NCBI GenBank assembly: GCA_005402585.1
Contig: BIFP01000057.1
Span: 1-64,000 of the forward strand
Direction: 5' to 3'
From: Micromonosporaceae bacterium KJ-029
Lineage (GTDB): Bacteria; Actinomycetota; Actinomycetes; Mycobacteriales; Micromonosporaceae
DNA length: 64,000 bases
The translations under genes were made by a program, and so were the position numbers. Of this stretch, positions 9,367 to 18,500 are shown one piece after another; position 1 is the stretch's first letter, and every line of letters starts with the position of its first letter. The notes under the pieces were generated by a model. That model was not told the DNA's origin and searched no databases. It was given only the letters and a program-made list of their open reading frames with translations.

Positions 9367-10554
9367 TCATCGATAGCCTTTAGTGGCCTTGACGATTTGC
9401 GGGCTGACCACGATGGCGTACCCGACGAGAAGCGCCGAGGTGAGCCCGAGCAGCAGGCCAGGTTCGGTGACCACCAGCGTCACCACGATGGCCAGCGTGA
9501 TTCCCACCAGGCCAACGATGAACCGGCGCCGGGGCATGCGACCGAGAGCGAAGCGGTGCAGACCCAACCCGCACAGCATCCACGTGACGATCGACCCGCC
9601 CAGCACGAGTCGCGCGTTGAGCGGCATCTGACGCGACTGACCGATCTCGTACACCACAACGCCCAGCGCCCATCCCAGGAAAAGCACGGCCGCGCCAGCG
9701 GGTGAGTGGAGATAGGCGTAGCCCTGACCGCTGCCCAACTGCGGCACGGCGAGCCTGCTGTTCACGTAGGTGGTGTAAATCCACCAGATGCTGGCTGGCA
9801 GGAGGAAGGCCGCCAAGGCGGCGGCCACCACGCGGGCGGGCGGGTGGGCGGTGGGTACCGCGTCACGCAGGTTGGTCAGCGTGGCGCCGAGCAGAATGAT
9901 GGTGAACTGCCCCAGCCGTTCAGGCAGGTGGGTGCTGTGTACGGGATGGCGGCGCAGCCAGCGGCGGCCGAGCCACGGGGTGAGCAGCTCAACAGCCAGG
10001 GCGGTGATCCACACTGCCGGTCGTACGGTCGGGGAGATGGCCAGTGACCCAGCCCAGAGCAACCACCCGGTACCGAATCCGGTGAGATAGACGGCAACCA
10101 GATCCCAGGCGGACCGGTCGGCTGCGAGGACTCGCAGGTACATCAGGAGCAGACAGCCACGCACGATCAGGTACCCGACCGGCAGCAGCAGGCCGGAGGG
10201 GGCCTGCTGCACGCCGAGGGTAATGGCGCCAGCACCAACCGTCGCGGCCAGCACGAGCAGTCGGTGCAGAGTGTCGTCCGGGTCGTAGCGGGTGTCGTAG
10301 AAAGACTGGCCGATCCATGACCACTGGATGAGCATGTAGAGCACGATGGCAACGGCGAGTTCTTGCACACTCGGCGATGCCCGGATGTCCAACCGCGCGG
10401 TCACGCCCAGCAGGGCCAGGACGAACACCAGATCGAAGAAGAGTTCAAGCCAGGTGGCATGCCGCTCTTCGTTCAGCTCCGGCCCGCCGGGGTAGCGTAG
10501 CCCCAGCAGACGCACGGTACGGGACAGCCGGGCCAACCTGCCATCTCCGGCCAA
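9367..10554 (-). CDS. ltrA: Low temperature requirement A (LtrA) family membrane protein
   Basis: 395 residues with about ten hydrophobic helices. The LtrA signature lies near the N-terminus: ATWLELFFDLVFVLALLGV, followed by YMLIQWSWIGQSFYDTRYD. Later markers are HLPERLGQFTIILLGAT and SIWWIYTTYVNSRL. LtrA was named from a Listeria cold-growth mutant; its biochemical role is still unclear. The start at 10554 (ATG) precedes a positively charged segment. A 13-bp palindrome lies 30 bp upstream. Single-gene unit; the neighbours are unrelated enzymes. Confidence 0.88.
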   Translation of the reverse strand: MAGDGRLARLSRTVRLLGLRYPGGPELNEERHATWLELFFDLVFVLALLGVTARLDIRASPSVQELAVAIVLYMLIQWSWIGQSFYDTRYDPDDTLHRLLVLAATVGAGAITLGVQQAPSGLLLPVGYLIVRGCLLLMYLRVLAADRSAWDLVAVYLTGFGTGWLLWAGSLAISPTVRPAVWITALAVELLTPWLGRRWLRRHPVHSTHLPERLGQFTIILLGATLTNLRDAVPTAHPPARVVAAALAAFLLPASIWWIYTTYVNSRLAVPQLGSGQGYAYLHSPAGAAVLFLGWALGVVVYEIGQSRQMPLNARLVLGGSIVTWMLCGLGLHRFALGRMPRRRFIVGLVGITLAIVVTLVVTEPGLLLGLTSALLVGYAIVVSPQIVKATKGYR

Positions 10555-10583
10555 TCGCCCACCCCCACGCCGTCACTACCATT

Positions 10584-10596
10584 GGTAATCATTACC
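10584..10596. promoter_or_regulatory. Palindrome upstream of ltrA
   Basis: GGTAATCATTACC is a 6-bp inverted repeat around one base, 30 bp upstream of the ltrA start and in a locally AT-rich patch. It is a plausible repressor or activator site; no cognate regulator is adjacent. Confidence 0.4.
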
Positions 10597-10920
10597 TAAC
10601 GGGTCGTGCCACCATGCCGAGATCCGCCCTGCTGCACCGGTTCCTGCCGCGGCTGAGCCACCGAGTTGCGCAGCGTCTCGTGGTCGACACCCGGCCCCGG
10701 GCCCACGCCCCAAATCGTTGCGGCAGGAAACGAGCACCAGGCCAGCATTGCCGCAGCGCTCGACGGCACAGGCACCCGATCCAGCGGTCCCCCCGTCGGG
10801 CACCCGGACAAATCCGGTACCCACCCGTCTCGGCTCGGCTCGGCGAACTCATGCGACAGGCAGGTGTAGGCGCCGATCGAGGTGGTATGCGGATGCCCCT
10901 GGCGAGGAACGGAGGCCCAT
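10597..10920. other. Intergenic region between ltrA and epoxide hydrolase
   Basis: About 320 bp between divergent genes. It contains GGAGG at 10911-10915 serving the GTG start at 10921. A minus-strand stretch reads VDHETLRNSVAQ, faintly like an IS3 OrfA helix, but too short to call. Otherwise nothing recognised. Confidence 0.45.
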
Positions 10921-12147
10921 GTGGCTGTCAAGACCGAAGAGCGGGTGGGCATCGCAGGTGTCCGGCCGTTCACGATTCAGGTCCCCGAGGCGGAACTCGA
11001 GGCGCTGCGCACGCGCATCAGGGCCACGCGCTGGCCCGAGACGCAGACCGTCGCTGATCAGTCGCAGGGCGTACCGCTCGAAACAAGCCAGGAGCTCGCG
11101 CGCTATTGGGAGAAGGAGTACGACTGGCGCAAGGTCGAGGCGAGGCTGAACGCACTACCGAACTTCATCACCGAGATCGACGGGCTCGACATCCACTTCA
11201 TCCACGTCCGATCGAAACACGAAGGCGCCCTGCCGCTCATCGTCACACACGGCTGGCCCGGCTCGATCATCGAGCAGCTGAAGATCATTAGTCCTCTCAC
11301 CGATCCCACGGCACACGGCGCGAACGCGTCGGACGCCTTCCATCTGGTGATCCCGTCCCTGCCGGGCTACGGGTTCTCTGGCAAGCCGACCACGTCAGGC
11401 TGGGGCCCGGAGCACATCGCACGCGCCTGGATCGAACTGATGAAGCGCCTCGGCTACACCCGATTCGTCGCCCAAGGCGGCGACTGGGGCGCGCTCATCA
11501 CCGACCTCATCGGTCTACAGGCTCCCCCGGAACTGCTCGGCATTCACACCAACATGCCCGGTACGGTTCCCCCCGACATCGATGCACTGATCCAGTCCGA
11601 CATCACCGGGATAAACAAGGCACTCAGCAAGCTGCCCTCCAACCTCTCAGAAGACGAGAAGCGCGCCTGCGGGCAGCTCGACTTCTTCTGGAAGCATGGA
11701 GCGTACGCCCTCGTGATGGGGACGCGTCCCGAGACGTTGACTGGACTCGCGGACTCGCCCATCGCATTGGCGAGCTTCATGCTGGACCATGACGCAGCCA
11801 GCCTGGAGCTGATCTGCCGGGCCTTCGCCGGCCAACCCGGCGGCCTCACGCGAGACGACATCCTCGACAACATCACACTCTACTGGCTGACGAACACAGG
11901 CGTTTCCGCGGCTCGTTTATACGCGGAGAACAAGTTGTCCTTCTTGTCCGCGAAGGGCGTCTCCGTACCGACCGCCGTGAGCGTCTTCCCGGACGAGCTC
12001 TATCAGGCGCCGCGGAGCTGGGCGGAGCGGGCGTACCCCAATCTCATCCACTACAACCGGCTCGACCGGGGCGGGCACTTCGCGGCCTGGGAACAACCAC
12101 AGCTGTTCACCGAAGAGCTGCGTGCCGGTTTCCGGCCGCTCCGCTAG
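10921..12147 (+). CDS. Epoxide hydrolase (EHN domain, microsomal type)
   Basis: 408 residues from GTG 10921, which follows GGAGG. The N-terminal EHN domain is VRPFTIQVPEAELEALRTRI. The hydrolase core has HGWPGSIIEQLKII (oxyanion HGWP), QGGDWGALITDLIG (Asp nucleophile in GGDWG) and a C-terminal catalytic histidine in RGGHFAAWEQP. FPDELYQAPRSWAERAY is typical of microsomal-type bacterial epoxide hydrolases. It would convert epoxides to vicinal diols in the cytosol. A further hydrolase starts 60 bp downstream in the same direction, possibly in one transcript. Confidence 0.9.
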   Translation: MAVKTEERVGIAGVRPFTIQVPEAELEALRTRIRATRWPETQTVADQSQGVPLETSQELARYWEKEYDWRKVEARLNALPNFITEIDGLDIHFIHVRSKHEGALPLIVTHGWPGSIIEQLKIISPLTDPTAHGANASDAFHLVIPSLPGYGFSGKPTTSGWGPEHIARAWIELMKRLGYTRFVAQGGDWGALITDLIGLQAPPELLGIHTNMPGTVPPDIDALIQSDITGINKALSKLPSNLSEDEKRACGQLDFFWKHGAYALVMGTRPETLTGLADSPIALASFMLDHDAASLELICRAFAGQPGGLTRDDILDNITLYWLTNTGVSAARLYAENKLSFLSAKGVSVPTAVSVFPDELYQAPRSWAERAYPNLIHYNRLDRGGHFAAWEQPQLFTEELRAGFRPLR

Positions 12148-12207
12148 CCGAGGCGATTCGGGGCGTGTTGGGTACGCGAAACGGACTGACGACTCGAGGG
12201 GTTGGCA

Positions 12208-13084
12208 ATGGACGGCGCGCGGATCCCACCCCGGGTTCACGGAACAGACGGCCCGGGTCGGCCAAATCACGATCAATTACGTACGCGGTGGTCAGGGCGA
12301 GACATTGGTCCTGCTGCACGGCTATCCGCAGACGTGGTTCATGTGGCGCAAGGTTCTGCCGGAGCTTGCCAAGCGGTACACCGTCATCGCGCCCGACCTG
12401 CGCGGCGCCGGCGGCAGCGACGCCCCGGCAAGCGGATACGACAAGAAGACCCTCGCCCGGGACGTACACGACCTCCTCGCCCAACTCGGGCTCGAACGGG
12501 ACATCTGCCTGGTCGGCCACGACATCGGCACCATGGTTGCGTACGCGTACGCCGCCGCCTATGGCGATCAGGTGAGCAAGCTCGTCCTCACCGAGGCGCC
12601 CATCCCCGACCAGGGCCTGTATCAGGCTCCGTCGCTCACTCCGAACGGGCCGGGCCTGTGGAATTTCGGGTTCTTCAGCCTCCCGAACGGGCTACCGGAG
12701 CAGATCGTGGCCGGCCGGGAGAAGCTCTGGGTGGATCGGTTCACCGACTCGATGGAGGTACAGAAGACCGGCATCGGCGCGGACGAGGTCGCGGAGTACG
12801 CCCGGTACCTTCAGGACGATGCCCACCTGCGGGCGAGCTTCGAGTATTTCCGAGCCCTTCCACAGGACATCGCCGACAACGCCGAGTACGCCAAGACGAA
12901 ACTCACCATGCCGGTGCTCGCCCTCGGCGCCCAGGCGAGCCTAGGGAACGCCGTATCCCGACAGGCCGCCCACTACGCCTCCAACGTGAGCGGCGGCGTC
13001 ATCGAGGACTGTGGCCATTGGATCTTCGAGGAACGCCCCGCCGAACTCACGAGCAAACTGCTGGAGTTCCTCCAACCGGCCTGA
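12208..13084 (+). pseudogene. Alpha/beta hydrolase, frameshifted in its first codons
   Basis: ATG 12208 follows GAGGGG and reads MDGARIPPR, then leaves frame. The hydrolase body continues in the next frame as HPGFTEQTARVGQITINYV. The two join if the CCCC at 12229-12232 had three Cs. The body is normal: LHGYPQTWFMWRKVLPELA, PDLRGAGGSDAP, VGHDIGTMVAYAYA (Asp nucleophile in GHDIG) and EDCGHWIFEERP (His). An Asp nucleophile suits a haloalkane dehalogenase or soluble epoxide hydrolase. The only in-frame alternative start is GTG 12122, inside the upstream gene, with a poor leader. About 291 residues when repaired. Confidence 0.75.
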
Positions 13085-13193
13085 CCTGACCCGTTCGACT
13101 CCGGCCGGCCGTAGCCGGCAGTTTCCGTTGGCCGTCACGGCCCAAAGGAGCGGTCCGCGGCGGCGAGCGGATGTGGTTGGCCGGTCATGGCGG

Positions 13194-14144
13194 CTAACGC
13201 GGCCGCCACGTGTATGTGGTGGTGGCCGGCCCGGTGGAGTCGGTGTGGCCGGCGTAGGCGCGGGCGATGCCGTAGCCGAAGTGCCGTTCGACCCAGGTCA
13301 GGGTGGTGTGGCGCAGCCAGTGGGTGGAGATTCCCTGGGCGGCCACCCACGGCAACTGCTGGCCGATGCGTTTCCACAGGTGGTCGTAGCGGCGGCTGGT
13401 GATCGCCCGGCCGTTGCGGTAGCGCAGCAGAAGGTCGGTGGGCAGGACCGCGCCTCGGGCGCGGGCGTGTTCGTCGAGGTGGGCGGCGAGGTCGAGGGTG
13501 GTCGGCTGCCAGCGCAGGGTGGCGCCTTACTCGGTCAGCCGCAGGAGCCCGCGGTCGGTGTCCAGGTCGGCCAGCCGTAGCCCGAGCGCGCCGCCGTGGC
13601 GGCATGCGGTCTCGGTGTGCAGCCGCAGCAGCAGCGCGTCGAGGAGGACGTCGTTGCCGCTGGTTCGGGCGGCGAGGTTGATCTGTTCGAGCTCGTCGGG
13701 GGTCAGGGCGCGACGGGTGCTCGGTAGCCGGCGGGGCTTGACCACCCGGTGGGCGGGGCTGGCCGCGGCGTCGATCAGCCCGTCGGCGATGGCCCGGTTG
13801 TAGATGGCCCGGGCGGCGGCGATGACGTGTTCACCGGCGTGGCGGCCGCTGCGGCTGTTACGCCGCGACCGGGCCGTCGCGGCGATCTGTCGTTGCATGG
13901 CCTCGATGTCGCTGGCCGCGATGGCGTCCAAGAGGATGTCGCCCCAAGCGGCGGCCATGCGGTTCCAGTAGGTCCCGTACGTGCGACGGGCACCCGGCCC
14001 GGCCGCCGCGATGACGTGGGGCAGGTACTCGCCGAGGGTCGGCAGGCGTGGACCGAGGTCGGCCTGCAGATCGGCGAGAGTGACGCCGAGGTGGGCCAGC
14101 AGCTGCCGGGCGGCGGCGACGCGGGCAGGATCAGCTGTCACCAC
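13194..14144 (-). pseudogene. Tyrosine recombinase/integrase with internal stop
   Basis: Reading from 14144, the N-terminal SAM-like domain (LPTLGEYLPHVIAAAGPGA) and first catalytic Arg (HTETACRHGGALGLRLADLD) are intact to a TAA at 13529-13527. The same frame continues past the stop as GATLRWQPTTLDLAAHLDE and STHWLRHTTLTWVERHFG (HxxR). It ends AGHTDSTGPATTTYTW (His and Tyr). All catalytic residues therefore flank a single nonsense codon, and a complete enzyme of about 316 residues would result without it. The 3' end of the AbrB-like gene overlaps this start by 14 bp, suggesting a two-gene module. Confidence 0.8.
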
Positions 14145-14616
14145 GGCCTCCGATCACCTGGGCATGCAGGTCGGCCAGCAGCCGCACGACGGCCCCGGCC
14201 AGATGAATCACCAACAGGTCATGAGCGACCAGGGCGGCCAGCAGCAGCGGCTGCCCAGGCACGATCCCGCACATCTGCCGTGCGCTGGCCGGTAGCGGCA
14301 ACTCCCCCCGGCTGCCCACCACCTGCGGCCCGGCCAGCGCCGAGGCGACGACCAACATCCCGGCGCGCGGATCGATGCTGATGCGCTGGCCCGGGTCCCA
14401 GCCCAGTGCGCGCAGCAGCCCGCGTTCGGTCACCCGGCCGGAACGGTCCGGGCAAGCCATACCGAGCAGGACCTCATCCGGCGAGGCGGCTGCTGGCGGA
14501 CGTGGTGCGGGTAGCAGCGGCATAGGGACCGGGCGGGGTCGCGGTCGGCCGGGAAGCAGGGCCGGGACGAGCACGCCGATGAGCTGCTCACGATCGCGGC
14601 GGCGAGGTGGTGTCAT
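14131..14616 (-). CDS. AbrB/SpoVT-like protein paired with integrase
   Basis: 161 residues from ATG 14616; an upstream ATG at 14637 is also possible. A proline-rich N-terminus (residues about 20-45) precedes two short swapped-hairpin-like segments: DRSGRVTERGLLRALGWDPG and LPLPASARQMCGIVPGQPLL. These resemble AbrB/SpoVT DNA-binding folds. It overlaps the start of the broken tyrosine recombinase, and such an AbrB-like/integrase pair recurs in actinobacterial mobile islands. A role as accessory DNA-binding factor is inference. Confidence 0.6.
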   Translation of the reverse strand: MTPPRRRDREQLIGVLVPALLPGRPRPRPVPMPLLPAPRPPAAASPDEVLLGMACPDRSGRVTERGLLRALGWDPGQRISIDPRAGMLVVASALAGPQVVGSRGELPLPASARQMCGIVPGQPLLLAALVAHDLLVIHLAGAVVRLLADLHAQVIGGRGDS

Positions 14617-14637
14617 GGCCGGTCCAACTGCGAACAC

Positions 14638-15139
14638 GCAGGTGCGCGCCGGCAGCGACGTACGGCTCGCTGGCGCTCACGATCACTTGTTACAGCATGG
14701 GTGCCGTCTGTGCGCCACCACGGAACCGAGCCCGATTCGCACCCGGTGGAACTCCACCAGAACTGGTGTCCGAGGATCTACACAAACCAAAACCCATCCG
14801 GGTCCGACGCTGTCGGCGTCGATCCCGTTGTTGTAACGGTTGATCCTTGGCGGCGTTCCATTGTCGACATTTATGTGGTGTAGGCAGTTCGTGGAGCGCC
14901 GCCTTCTCAGTCTCGTTGGATTTGTAGTACCGGTTCGGCTGCGCCTCGACGTAGGCGACGATGTGATCCGGCGGGTCCGCGCCGTGCTGTTGGAGATCCT
15001 CCAATGCGCCTGCTTCGTGGTCGACACCCCGGAGGGCCGACCGAAACGCCCTGAGCAGCCAAGACCTGTCTTCGCATGCACCAGCTCAGCCGTCCACCGC
15101 GAGTTCGACACACTCCTGTGTCGATGACCTGTCGTCTTT
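14638..15139. other. Gene-poor region with possible coding remnant
   Basis: About 500 bp between the AbrB-like gene and the lipoprotein 3' end. On the minus strand around 15004-14830 a frame reads EDLQQHGADPPDHIVAYVEA and YYKSNETEKAALHELPTP. It looks protein-like but has no recognised family or clear start, and it degenerates downstream. GC content is lower than in the flanks. Confidence 0.35.
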
Positions 15140-16753
15140 TTACACGGTATTGGTTCTGGTCAGGGTGATTACGTTGGTGGTCGTGCTGCAGCCACCGCCC
15201 ACGTTTACGCAGCCTTGGCCGGTCTGCGTCAAAGTGAGCACAGGGTCGCTGCCCGTGATCCGGTAGGTGCCCGACCCCTTCATCGAAACACCACCTCCCG
15301 AGCCGGCGTAGGTGTAGGTGCCACCGGTGCTGCTGGTGGGGGTGTACGAGTAGACAACCTTGAAGCCGCGTCCTTGTCCGTGCAAGGCGAACGGAGCAGT
15401 GAGGTCGGTGACGGTGCCGGAGACCTTCACCTGGGTGCCACCGCTGGCGACGTACGCCCCCTGTTTCGTGTCGAAGTCGATGCTCGCCTTGGCGACACCT
15501 CGCCGTGACCTGGCCTCGAGGGACACCGTCCCGCTCTTGTCGGGAGCGTCGGGGGCTGTGTAGGTGAAGGTTGCATCGGCGTTCACCTTGCTGCCATCGG
15601 GTTTGACCGCCGCACCACCTGCGGTCAGGGTCGCCTTGACCGACCCGCCAACGGGCCCGCCATCGATCCGGCTGCGAGGCGCGGCGTTGATCGTCGAGGT
15701 TGCGCCGGGTTTCATGCCTTTCGGCCCCGGCGAAGCTGTCGGCTTGAGGGTCACGCAACGGCCCGACTGCCAGCCCTTCTCGGCCGCGTCGACGACTTTG
15801 CCTTTCACCATCATGCCGTAAAGCGCACCGAGGGTAGCTGCGGCTTCGTACAAGGAGCTGTTCGGCTTGCCGCCGCTGCGGTTGAAGGTCAAGGACCGCA
15901 ATGTCGTGTCGCCCATCGCGCCGGAGACGTCCACGAAGCTGCCCTTGCTGTTCGCGAAGTCGGCCCACTGCATACGGTACTCGGCGTCGGAGGACTCCAG
16001 CTTCGCGTCGTCGTTGACCTGGCCGGTGATGGTGACGTCCAGGGTGCCGCGCTGCCCCGTGCGGCCGCCTGTCTTCGTCGCGGAGATGTCGACCTTGGCG
16101 CTGGCCTCGAAGCGGCCGCTCGCGTCGGGGCACGGGCTGATCCCGATCTTCACGGCCAGCTTGGTGGTCACGCCGTCCGACTCGTGAGTGGCATCCATAC
16201 TCAGGTCGGCGTGCTCGAGTGAGCCCGAGATCTTGACTTCCTTGCTCAGGTCCGCGGAAGCCCGCTCACCGTCTTTGAAGTCGTTCGTGGCGGACACGGC
16301 GCCGTCGGCGCCGAGGATGACGAGGAGGATGCCACCGAACAGGCCTTCACCGATGGTCGGGCCTGCAGGGTCGGCGACGTACGCCGCCGGCACGATCACG
16401 ATCGGCTTATCGCCGATCGCCCGCGCCTTGCCGGTGAGTGCCTTGCCGTGCGCGGCGAACGCGGCGTCAGCGGCTGAGGCTCCGCCGAGCTCCGCCTCCA
16501 AACCCGACTCTTTCCACAGCTCCCGCTCAAGGACATTGTCGAGCCTGGCGAGCTCGAGCTCCTGCTGTTCCTGCGATCGCGCGCGTTCGGTGTCGGCCAA
16601 CTGCTGCAACGCCGAAAGGTTCACGACACCGTCAACGACGACCGGACCGTGCTTCGAGCTGTCTGGGCCGTTCGACTGCGAGCCGCATGCGCTGAGCAGC
16701 AGCGCCGCCACCGCGGCCAGGGAAAGTGAGCGGGTGAGACCGAGGTGCGACAA
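15140..16753 (-). CDS. Large secreted lipoprotein, unknown function
   Basis: 537 residues. A signal peptide ends in the lipobox LLLSACGS (Cys about 23), so the mature protein should be a membrane-anchored lipoprotein. A Glu/Gln-rich helix (ADTERARSQEQQELELARLD) follows. Then come Gly/Ser/Thr-rich beta segments such as VKISGSLEHADLSMDATHES and GRTGQRGTLDVTITGQVNDD. Two Cys near the C-terminus lie in GQGCVNVGGGCSTTT. I do not recognise a family. It lies on the same strand downstream of the LuxR regulator (243 bp gap). A beta-rich secreted protein is encoded divergently at 18501, so the three may form one surface-related module. Confidence 0.7.
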   Translation of the reverse strand: MSHLGLTRSLSLAAVAALLLSACGSQSNGPDSSKHGPVVVDGVVNLSALQQLADTERARSQEQQELELARLDNVLERELWKESGLEAELGGASAADAAFAAHGKALTGKARAIGDKPIVIVPAAYVADPAGPTIGEGLFGGILLVILGADGAVSATNDFKDGERASADLSKEVKISGSLEHADLSMDATHESDGVTTKLAVKIGISPCPDASGRFEASAKVDISATKTGGRTGQRGTLDVTITGQVNDDAKLESSDAEYRMQWADFANSKGSFVDVSGAMGDTTLRSLTFNRSGGKPNSSLYEAAATLGALYGMMVKGKVVDAAEKGWQSGRCVTLKPTASPGPKGMKPGATSTINAAPRSRIDGGPVGGSVKATLTAGGAAVKPDGSKVNADATFTYTAPDAPDKSGTVSLEARSRRGVAKASIDFDTKQGAYVASGGTQVKVSGTVTDLTAPFALHGQGRGFKVVYSYTPTSSTGGTYTYAGSGGGVSMKGSGTYRITGSDPVLTLTQTGQGCVNVGGGCSTTTNVITLTRTNTV

Positions 16754-16995
16754 CGCGGGAATCCTTTCTCGCAGGCGTCCGCCGGCGGGATGTGCACCTG
16801 TCGTTCGGAGGCAGGCCCGGAGTCACGCGAACAGTAGGCGGTGGAGGTGGGCCTGTCGATTGGCCGGCCCCAAGCTGCACTGTCGGGTTACGGCTAGCAG
16901 CTTGCCGAAAAGGTGCTCCTCGTGTTATGCGCGCCTCCGCGTGAGCTGCTCGGCTGGCCCGGCCGCTGCGGCTGGCGGCGGTTCGTCGGATGGCC

Positions 16996-18393
16996 TCAGG
17001 CGAGCGATCCGAGCCGGCTGGCGAGTTCGGTCCGGTTGCGTACGCCGAGCTTGCGGAAAATGTTGCCGAGATGGAACTCGACTGTCTTCGCGGATACGCA
17101 GAGCCGGTCCGCGACCTCCCGGTTGCTCAGCCCCGCGGCGACCGCTCCGGCCACCCGGCCCTCTGCCGCCGTCAACGGCTGTTCGCTGGGCGGCCGGGTG
17201 GCCAGCGCCCGGGGCAGCTCGCCGATAACGGTGGCGCGCATCGCGACGCCGTCCAGCTCGGCGATGACCCGGGTCAGTGGTCCCACCGCGCCGATCGCGG
17301 CGTAGCCGGAACTCGCGGCCTCCAGCAGCCGGATCGCATCGACCCGTCGCTGCAGACGAGCATGCTGCGCACCGAGCAGCCACGCGATGCGGGCCCGCGA
17401 CAACCGCTCCACCGGCCGGTTCAATCCGGCGAGCGATGCCTCGACCCGCGCCATCGCAGCCGCGCTCGTGGGCTCGGCGATCCAGCCGCGCCACGCGGGC
17501 AGCGCCGGAGCCCCGGGCCAGGCCAACGGCGGGTCGGGTGTGCCGGCCAGCAGTGCCTGCGCTGCGCCCGCATCGCCGTACAGGGCGTAGTGGGTGGCGA
17601 GTTCCCAACGGTGTTCGAAGAACAAACCGGAGTTGGCCCCGATCGCGCTGTTGACTAGAAGCTCCAGCGTGCCGACCCAGGCTTCGATGTCGCCGCTGAG
17701 CAGATACAAAGCGGCCCCGCACTCGGCAATGTGGACGGCGACCCAGCTCGACCCCACCCGCGCGGCCAACTCCCGCGCTTCGGTCAGGTAGGCAGCCGAC
17801 GCGGTGAGGTCACCGCAGAACGCCGAGATTTTGATCAACCAGGAGGCCACCTCGGCCTGGACGTCCAAGCGGCCCGCCGACTCGGCGAGTTCGCGGGCCG
17901 CGCACAGCCCGGCATGCCCTCGGATCAGGTTGCCCGCCCACGCGTCACCGAGTCCGATCATGGCGATGAGCCTGGCTCGGCGAACGGGATCGACGTCGAG
18001 CTGGTCAACCAGATGCGCGAAGCCGGGCCGTACCTCGTGCGGCCGGATCAGGCTCAAGGTGCACATGAGGGCGCACTCGACAGACAGGGCGTCATCGTTC
18101 AGCCGGTGCGCCGCGAAGATCCGCAGGGCCGCCTCGAGATGGCGGGTGGCGTACGGTTGCCTGATCCGTGTCCCGACGACACCGGACAGCGTGTGGAACA
18201 GCAGCTCGGTTCGCGGCTCGGCCGACTCACCACGCAACGCCGCGATCCGCTCGACCAACGGCGCCAAAGTGGCCGGGTCCGCCGTTCTGGACACGGCCAG
18301 AAACGCCTCGGCAACCATGCCGGCGGCGGACGCCGGGTCGGCGACATCTCGGGCGGTAGCCAGGATCCGGTCCGCCTCCAGGTCGATGAGCAC
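16996..18393 (-). CDS. LuxR-family transcriptional regulator, TPR-like N-terminus
   Basis: 465 residues. Residues about 1-385 are all-helical repeats resembling the tetratricopeptide-like part of LAL/MalT regulators; no Walker A motif is present, so there is no NB-ARC ATPase. Residues about 398-460 are a LuxR C-terminal HTH: PLTAAEGRVAGAVAAGLSNR, EVADRLCVSAKTVEFHLGN, IFRKLGVRNRTELASRLG. Divergent from the secreted-protein gene at 18501 with a 107-bp gap, which probably holds promoters for both. It may regulate that gene and the lipoprotein downstream; the signal is unknown. Confidence 0.85.
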   Translation of the reverse strand: MLIDLEADRILATARDVADPASAAGMVAEAFLAVSRTADPATLAPLVERIAALRGESAEPRTELLFHTLSGVVGTRIRQPYATRHLEAALRIFAAHRLNDDALSVECALMCTLSLIRPHEVRPGFAHLVDQLDVDPVRRARLIAMIGLGDAWAGNLIRGHAGLCAARELAESAGRLDVQAEVASWLIKISAFCGDLTASAAYLTEARELAARVGSSWVAVHIAECGAALYLLSGDIEAWVGTLELLVNSAIGANSGLFFEHRWELATHYALYGDAGAAQALLAGTPDPPLAWPGAPALPAWRGWIAEPTSAAAMARVEASLAGLNRPVERLSRARIAWLLGAQHARLQRRVDAIRLLEAASSGYAAIGAVGPLTRVIAELDGVAMRATVIGELPRALATRPPSEQPLTAAEGRVAGAVAAGLSNREVADRLCVSAKTVEFHLGNIFRKLGVRNRTELASRLGSLA

Positions 18394-18500
18394 GACAGAT
18401 TCTATGGCTGGCCCCGGTGGATTCCCCAGGCCCCTGAATGCGCTGACGTAATGCTGACAGCGCCTCGCGGGGGTGTTACGCCGGTGCGATCGTCCGTCGC

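Noticed and set aside
10596..10973. Minus-strand frame with VDHETLRNSV resembling an IS3 OrfA helix
   Set aside because: Only about ten residues are suggestive, with no flanking transposase sequence or terminal repeat.
14907..16133. 408-residue minus-strand frame
   Set aside because: Out-of-frame shadow of the 15140-16753 lipoprotein, which has a lipobox and proper codon bias.
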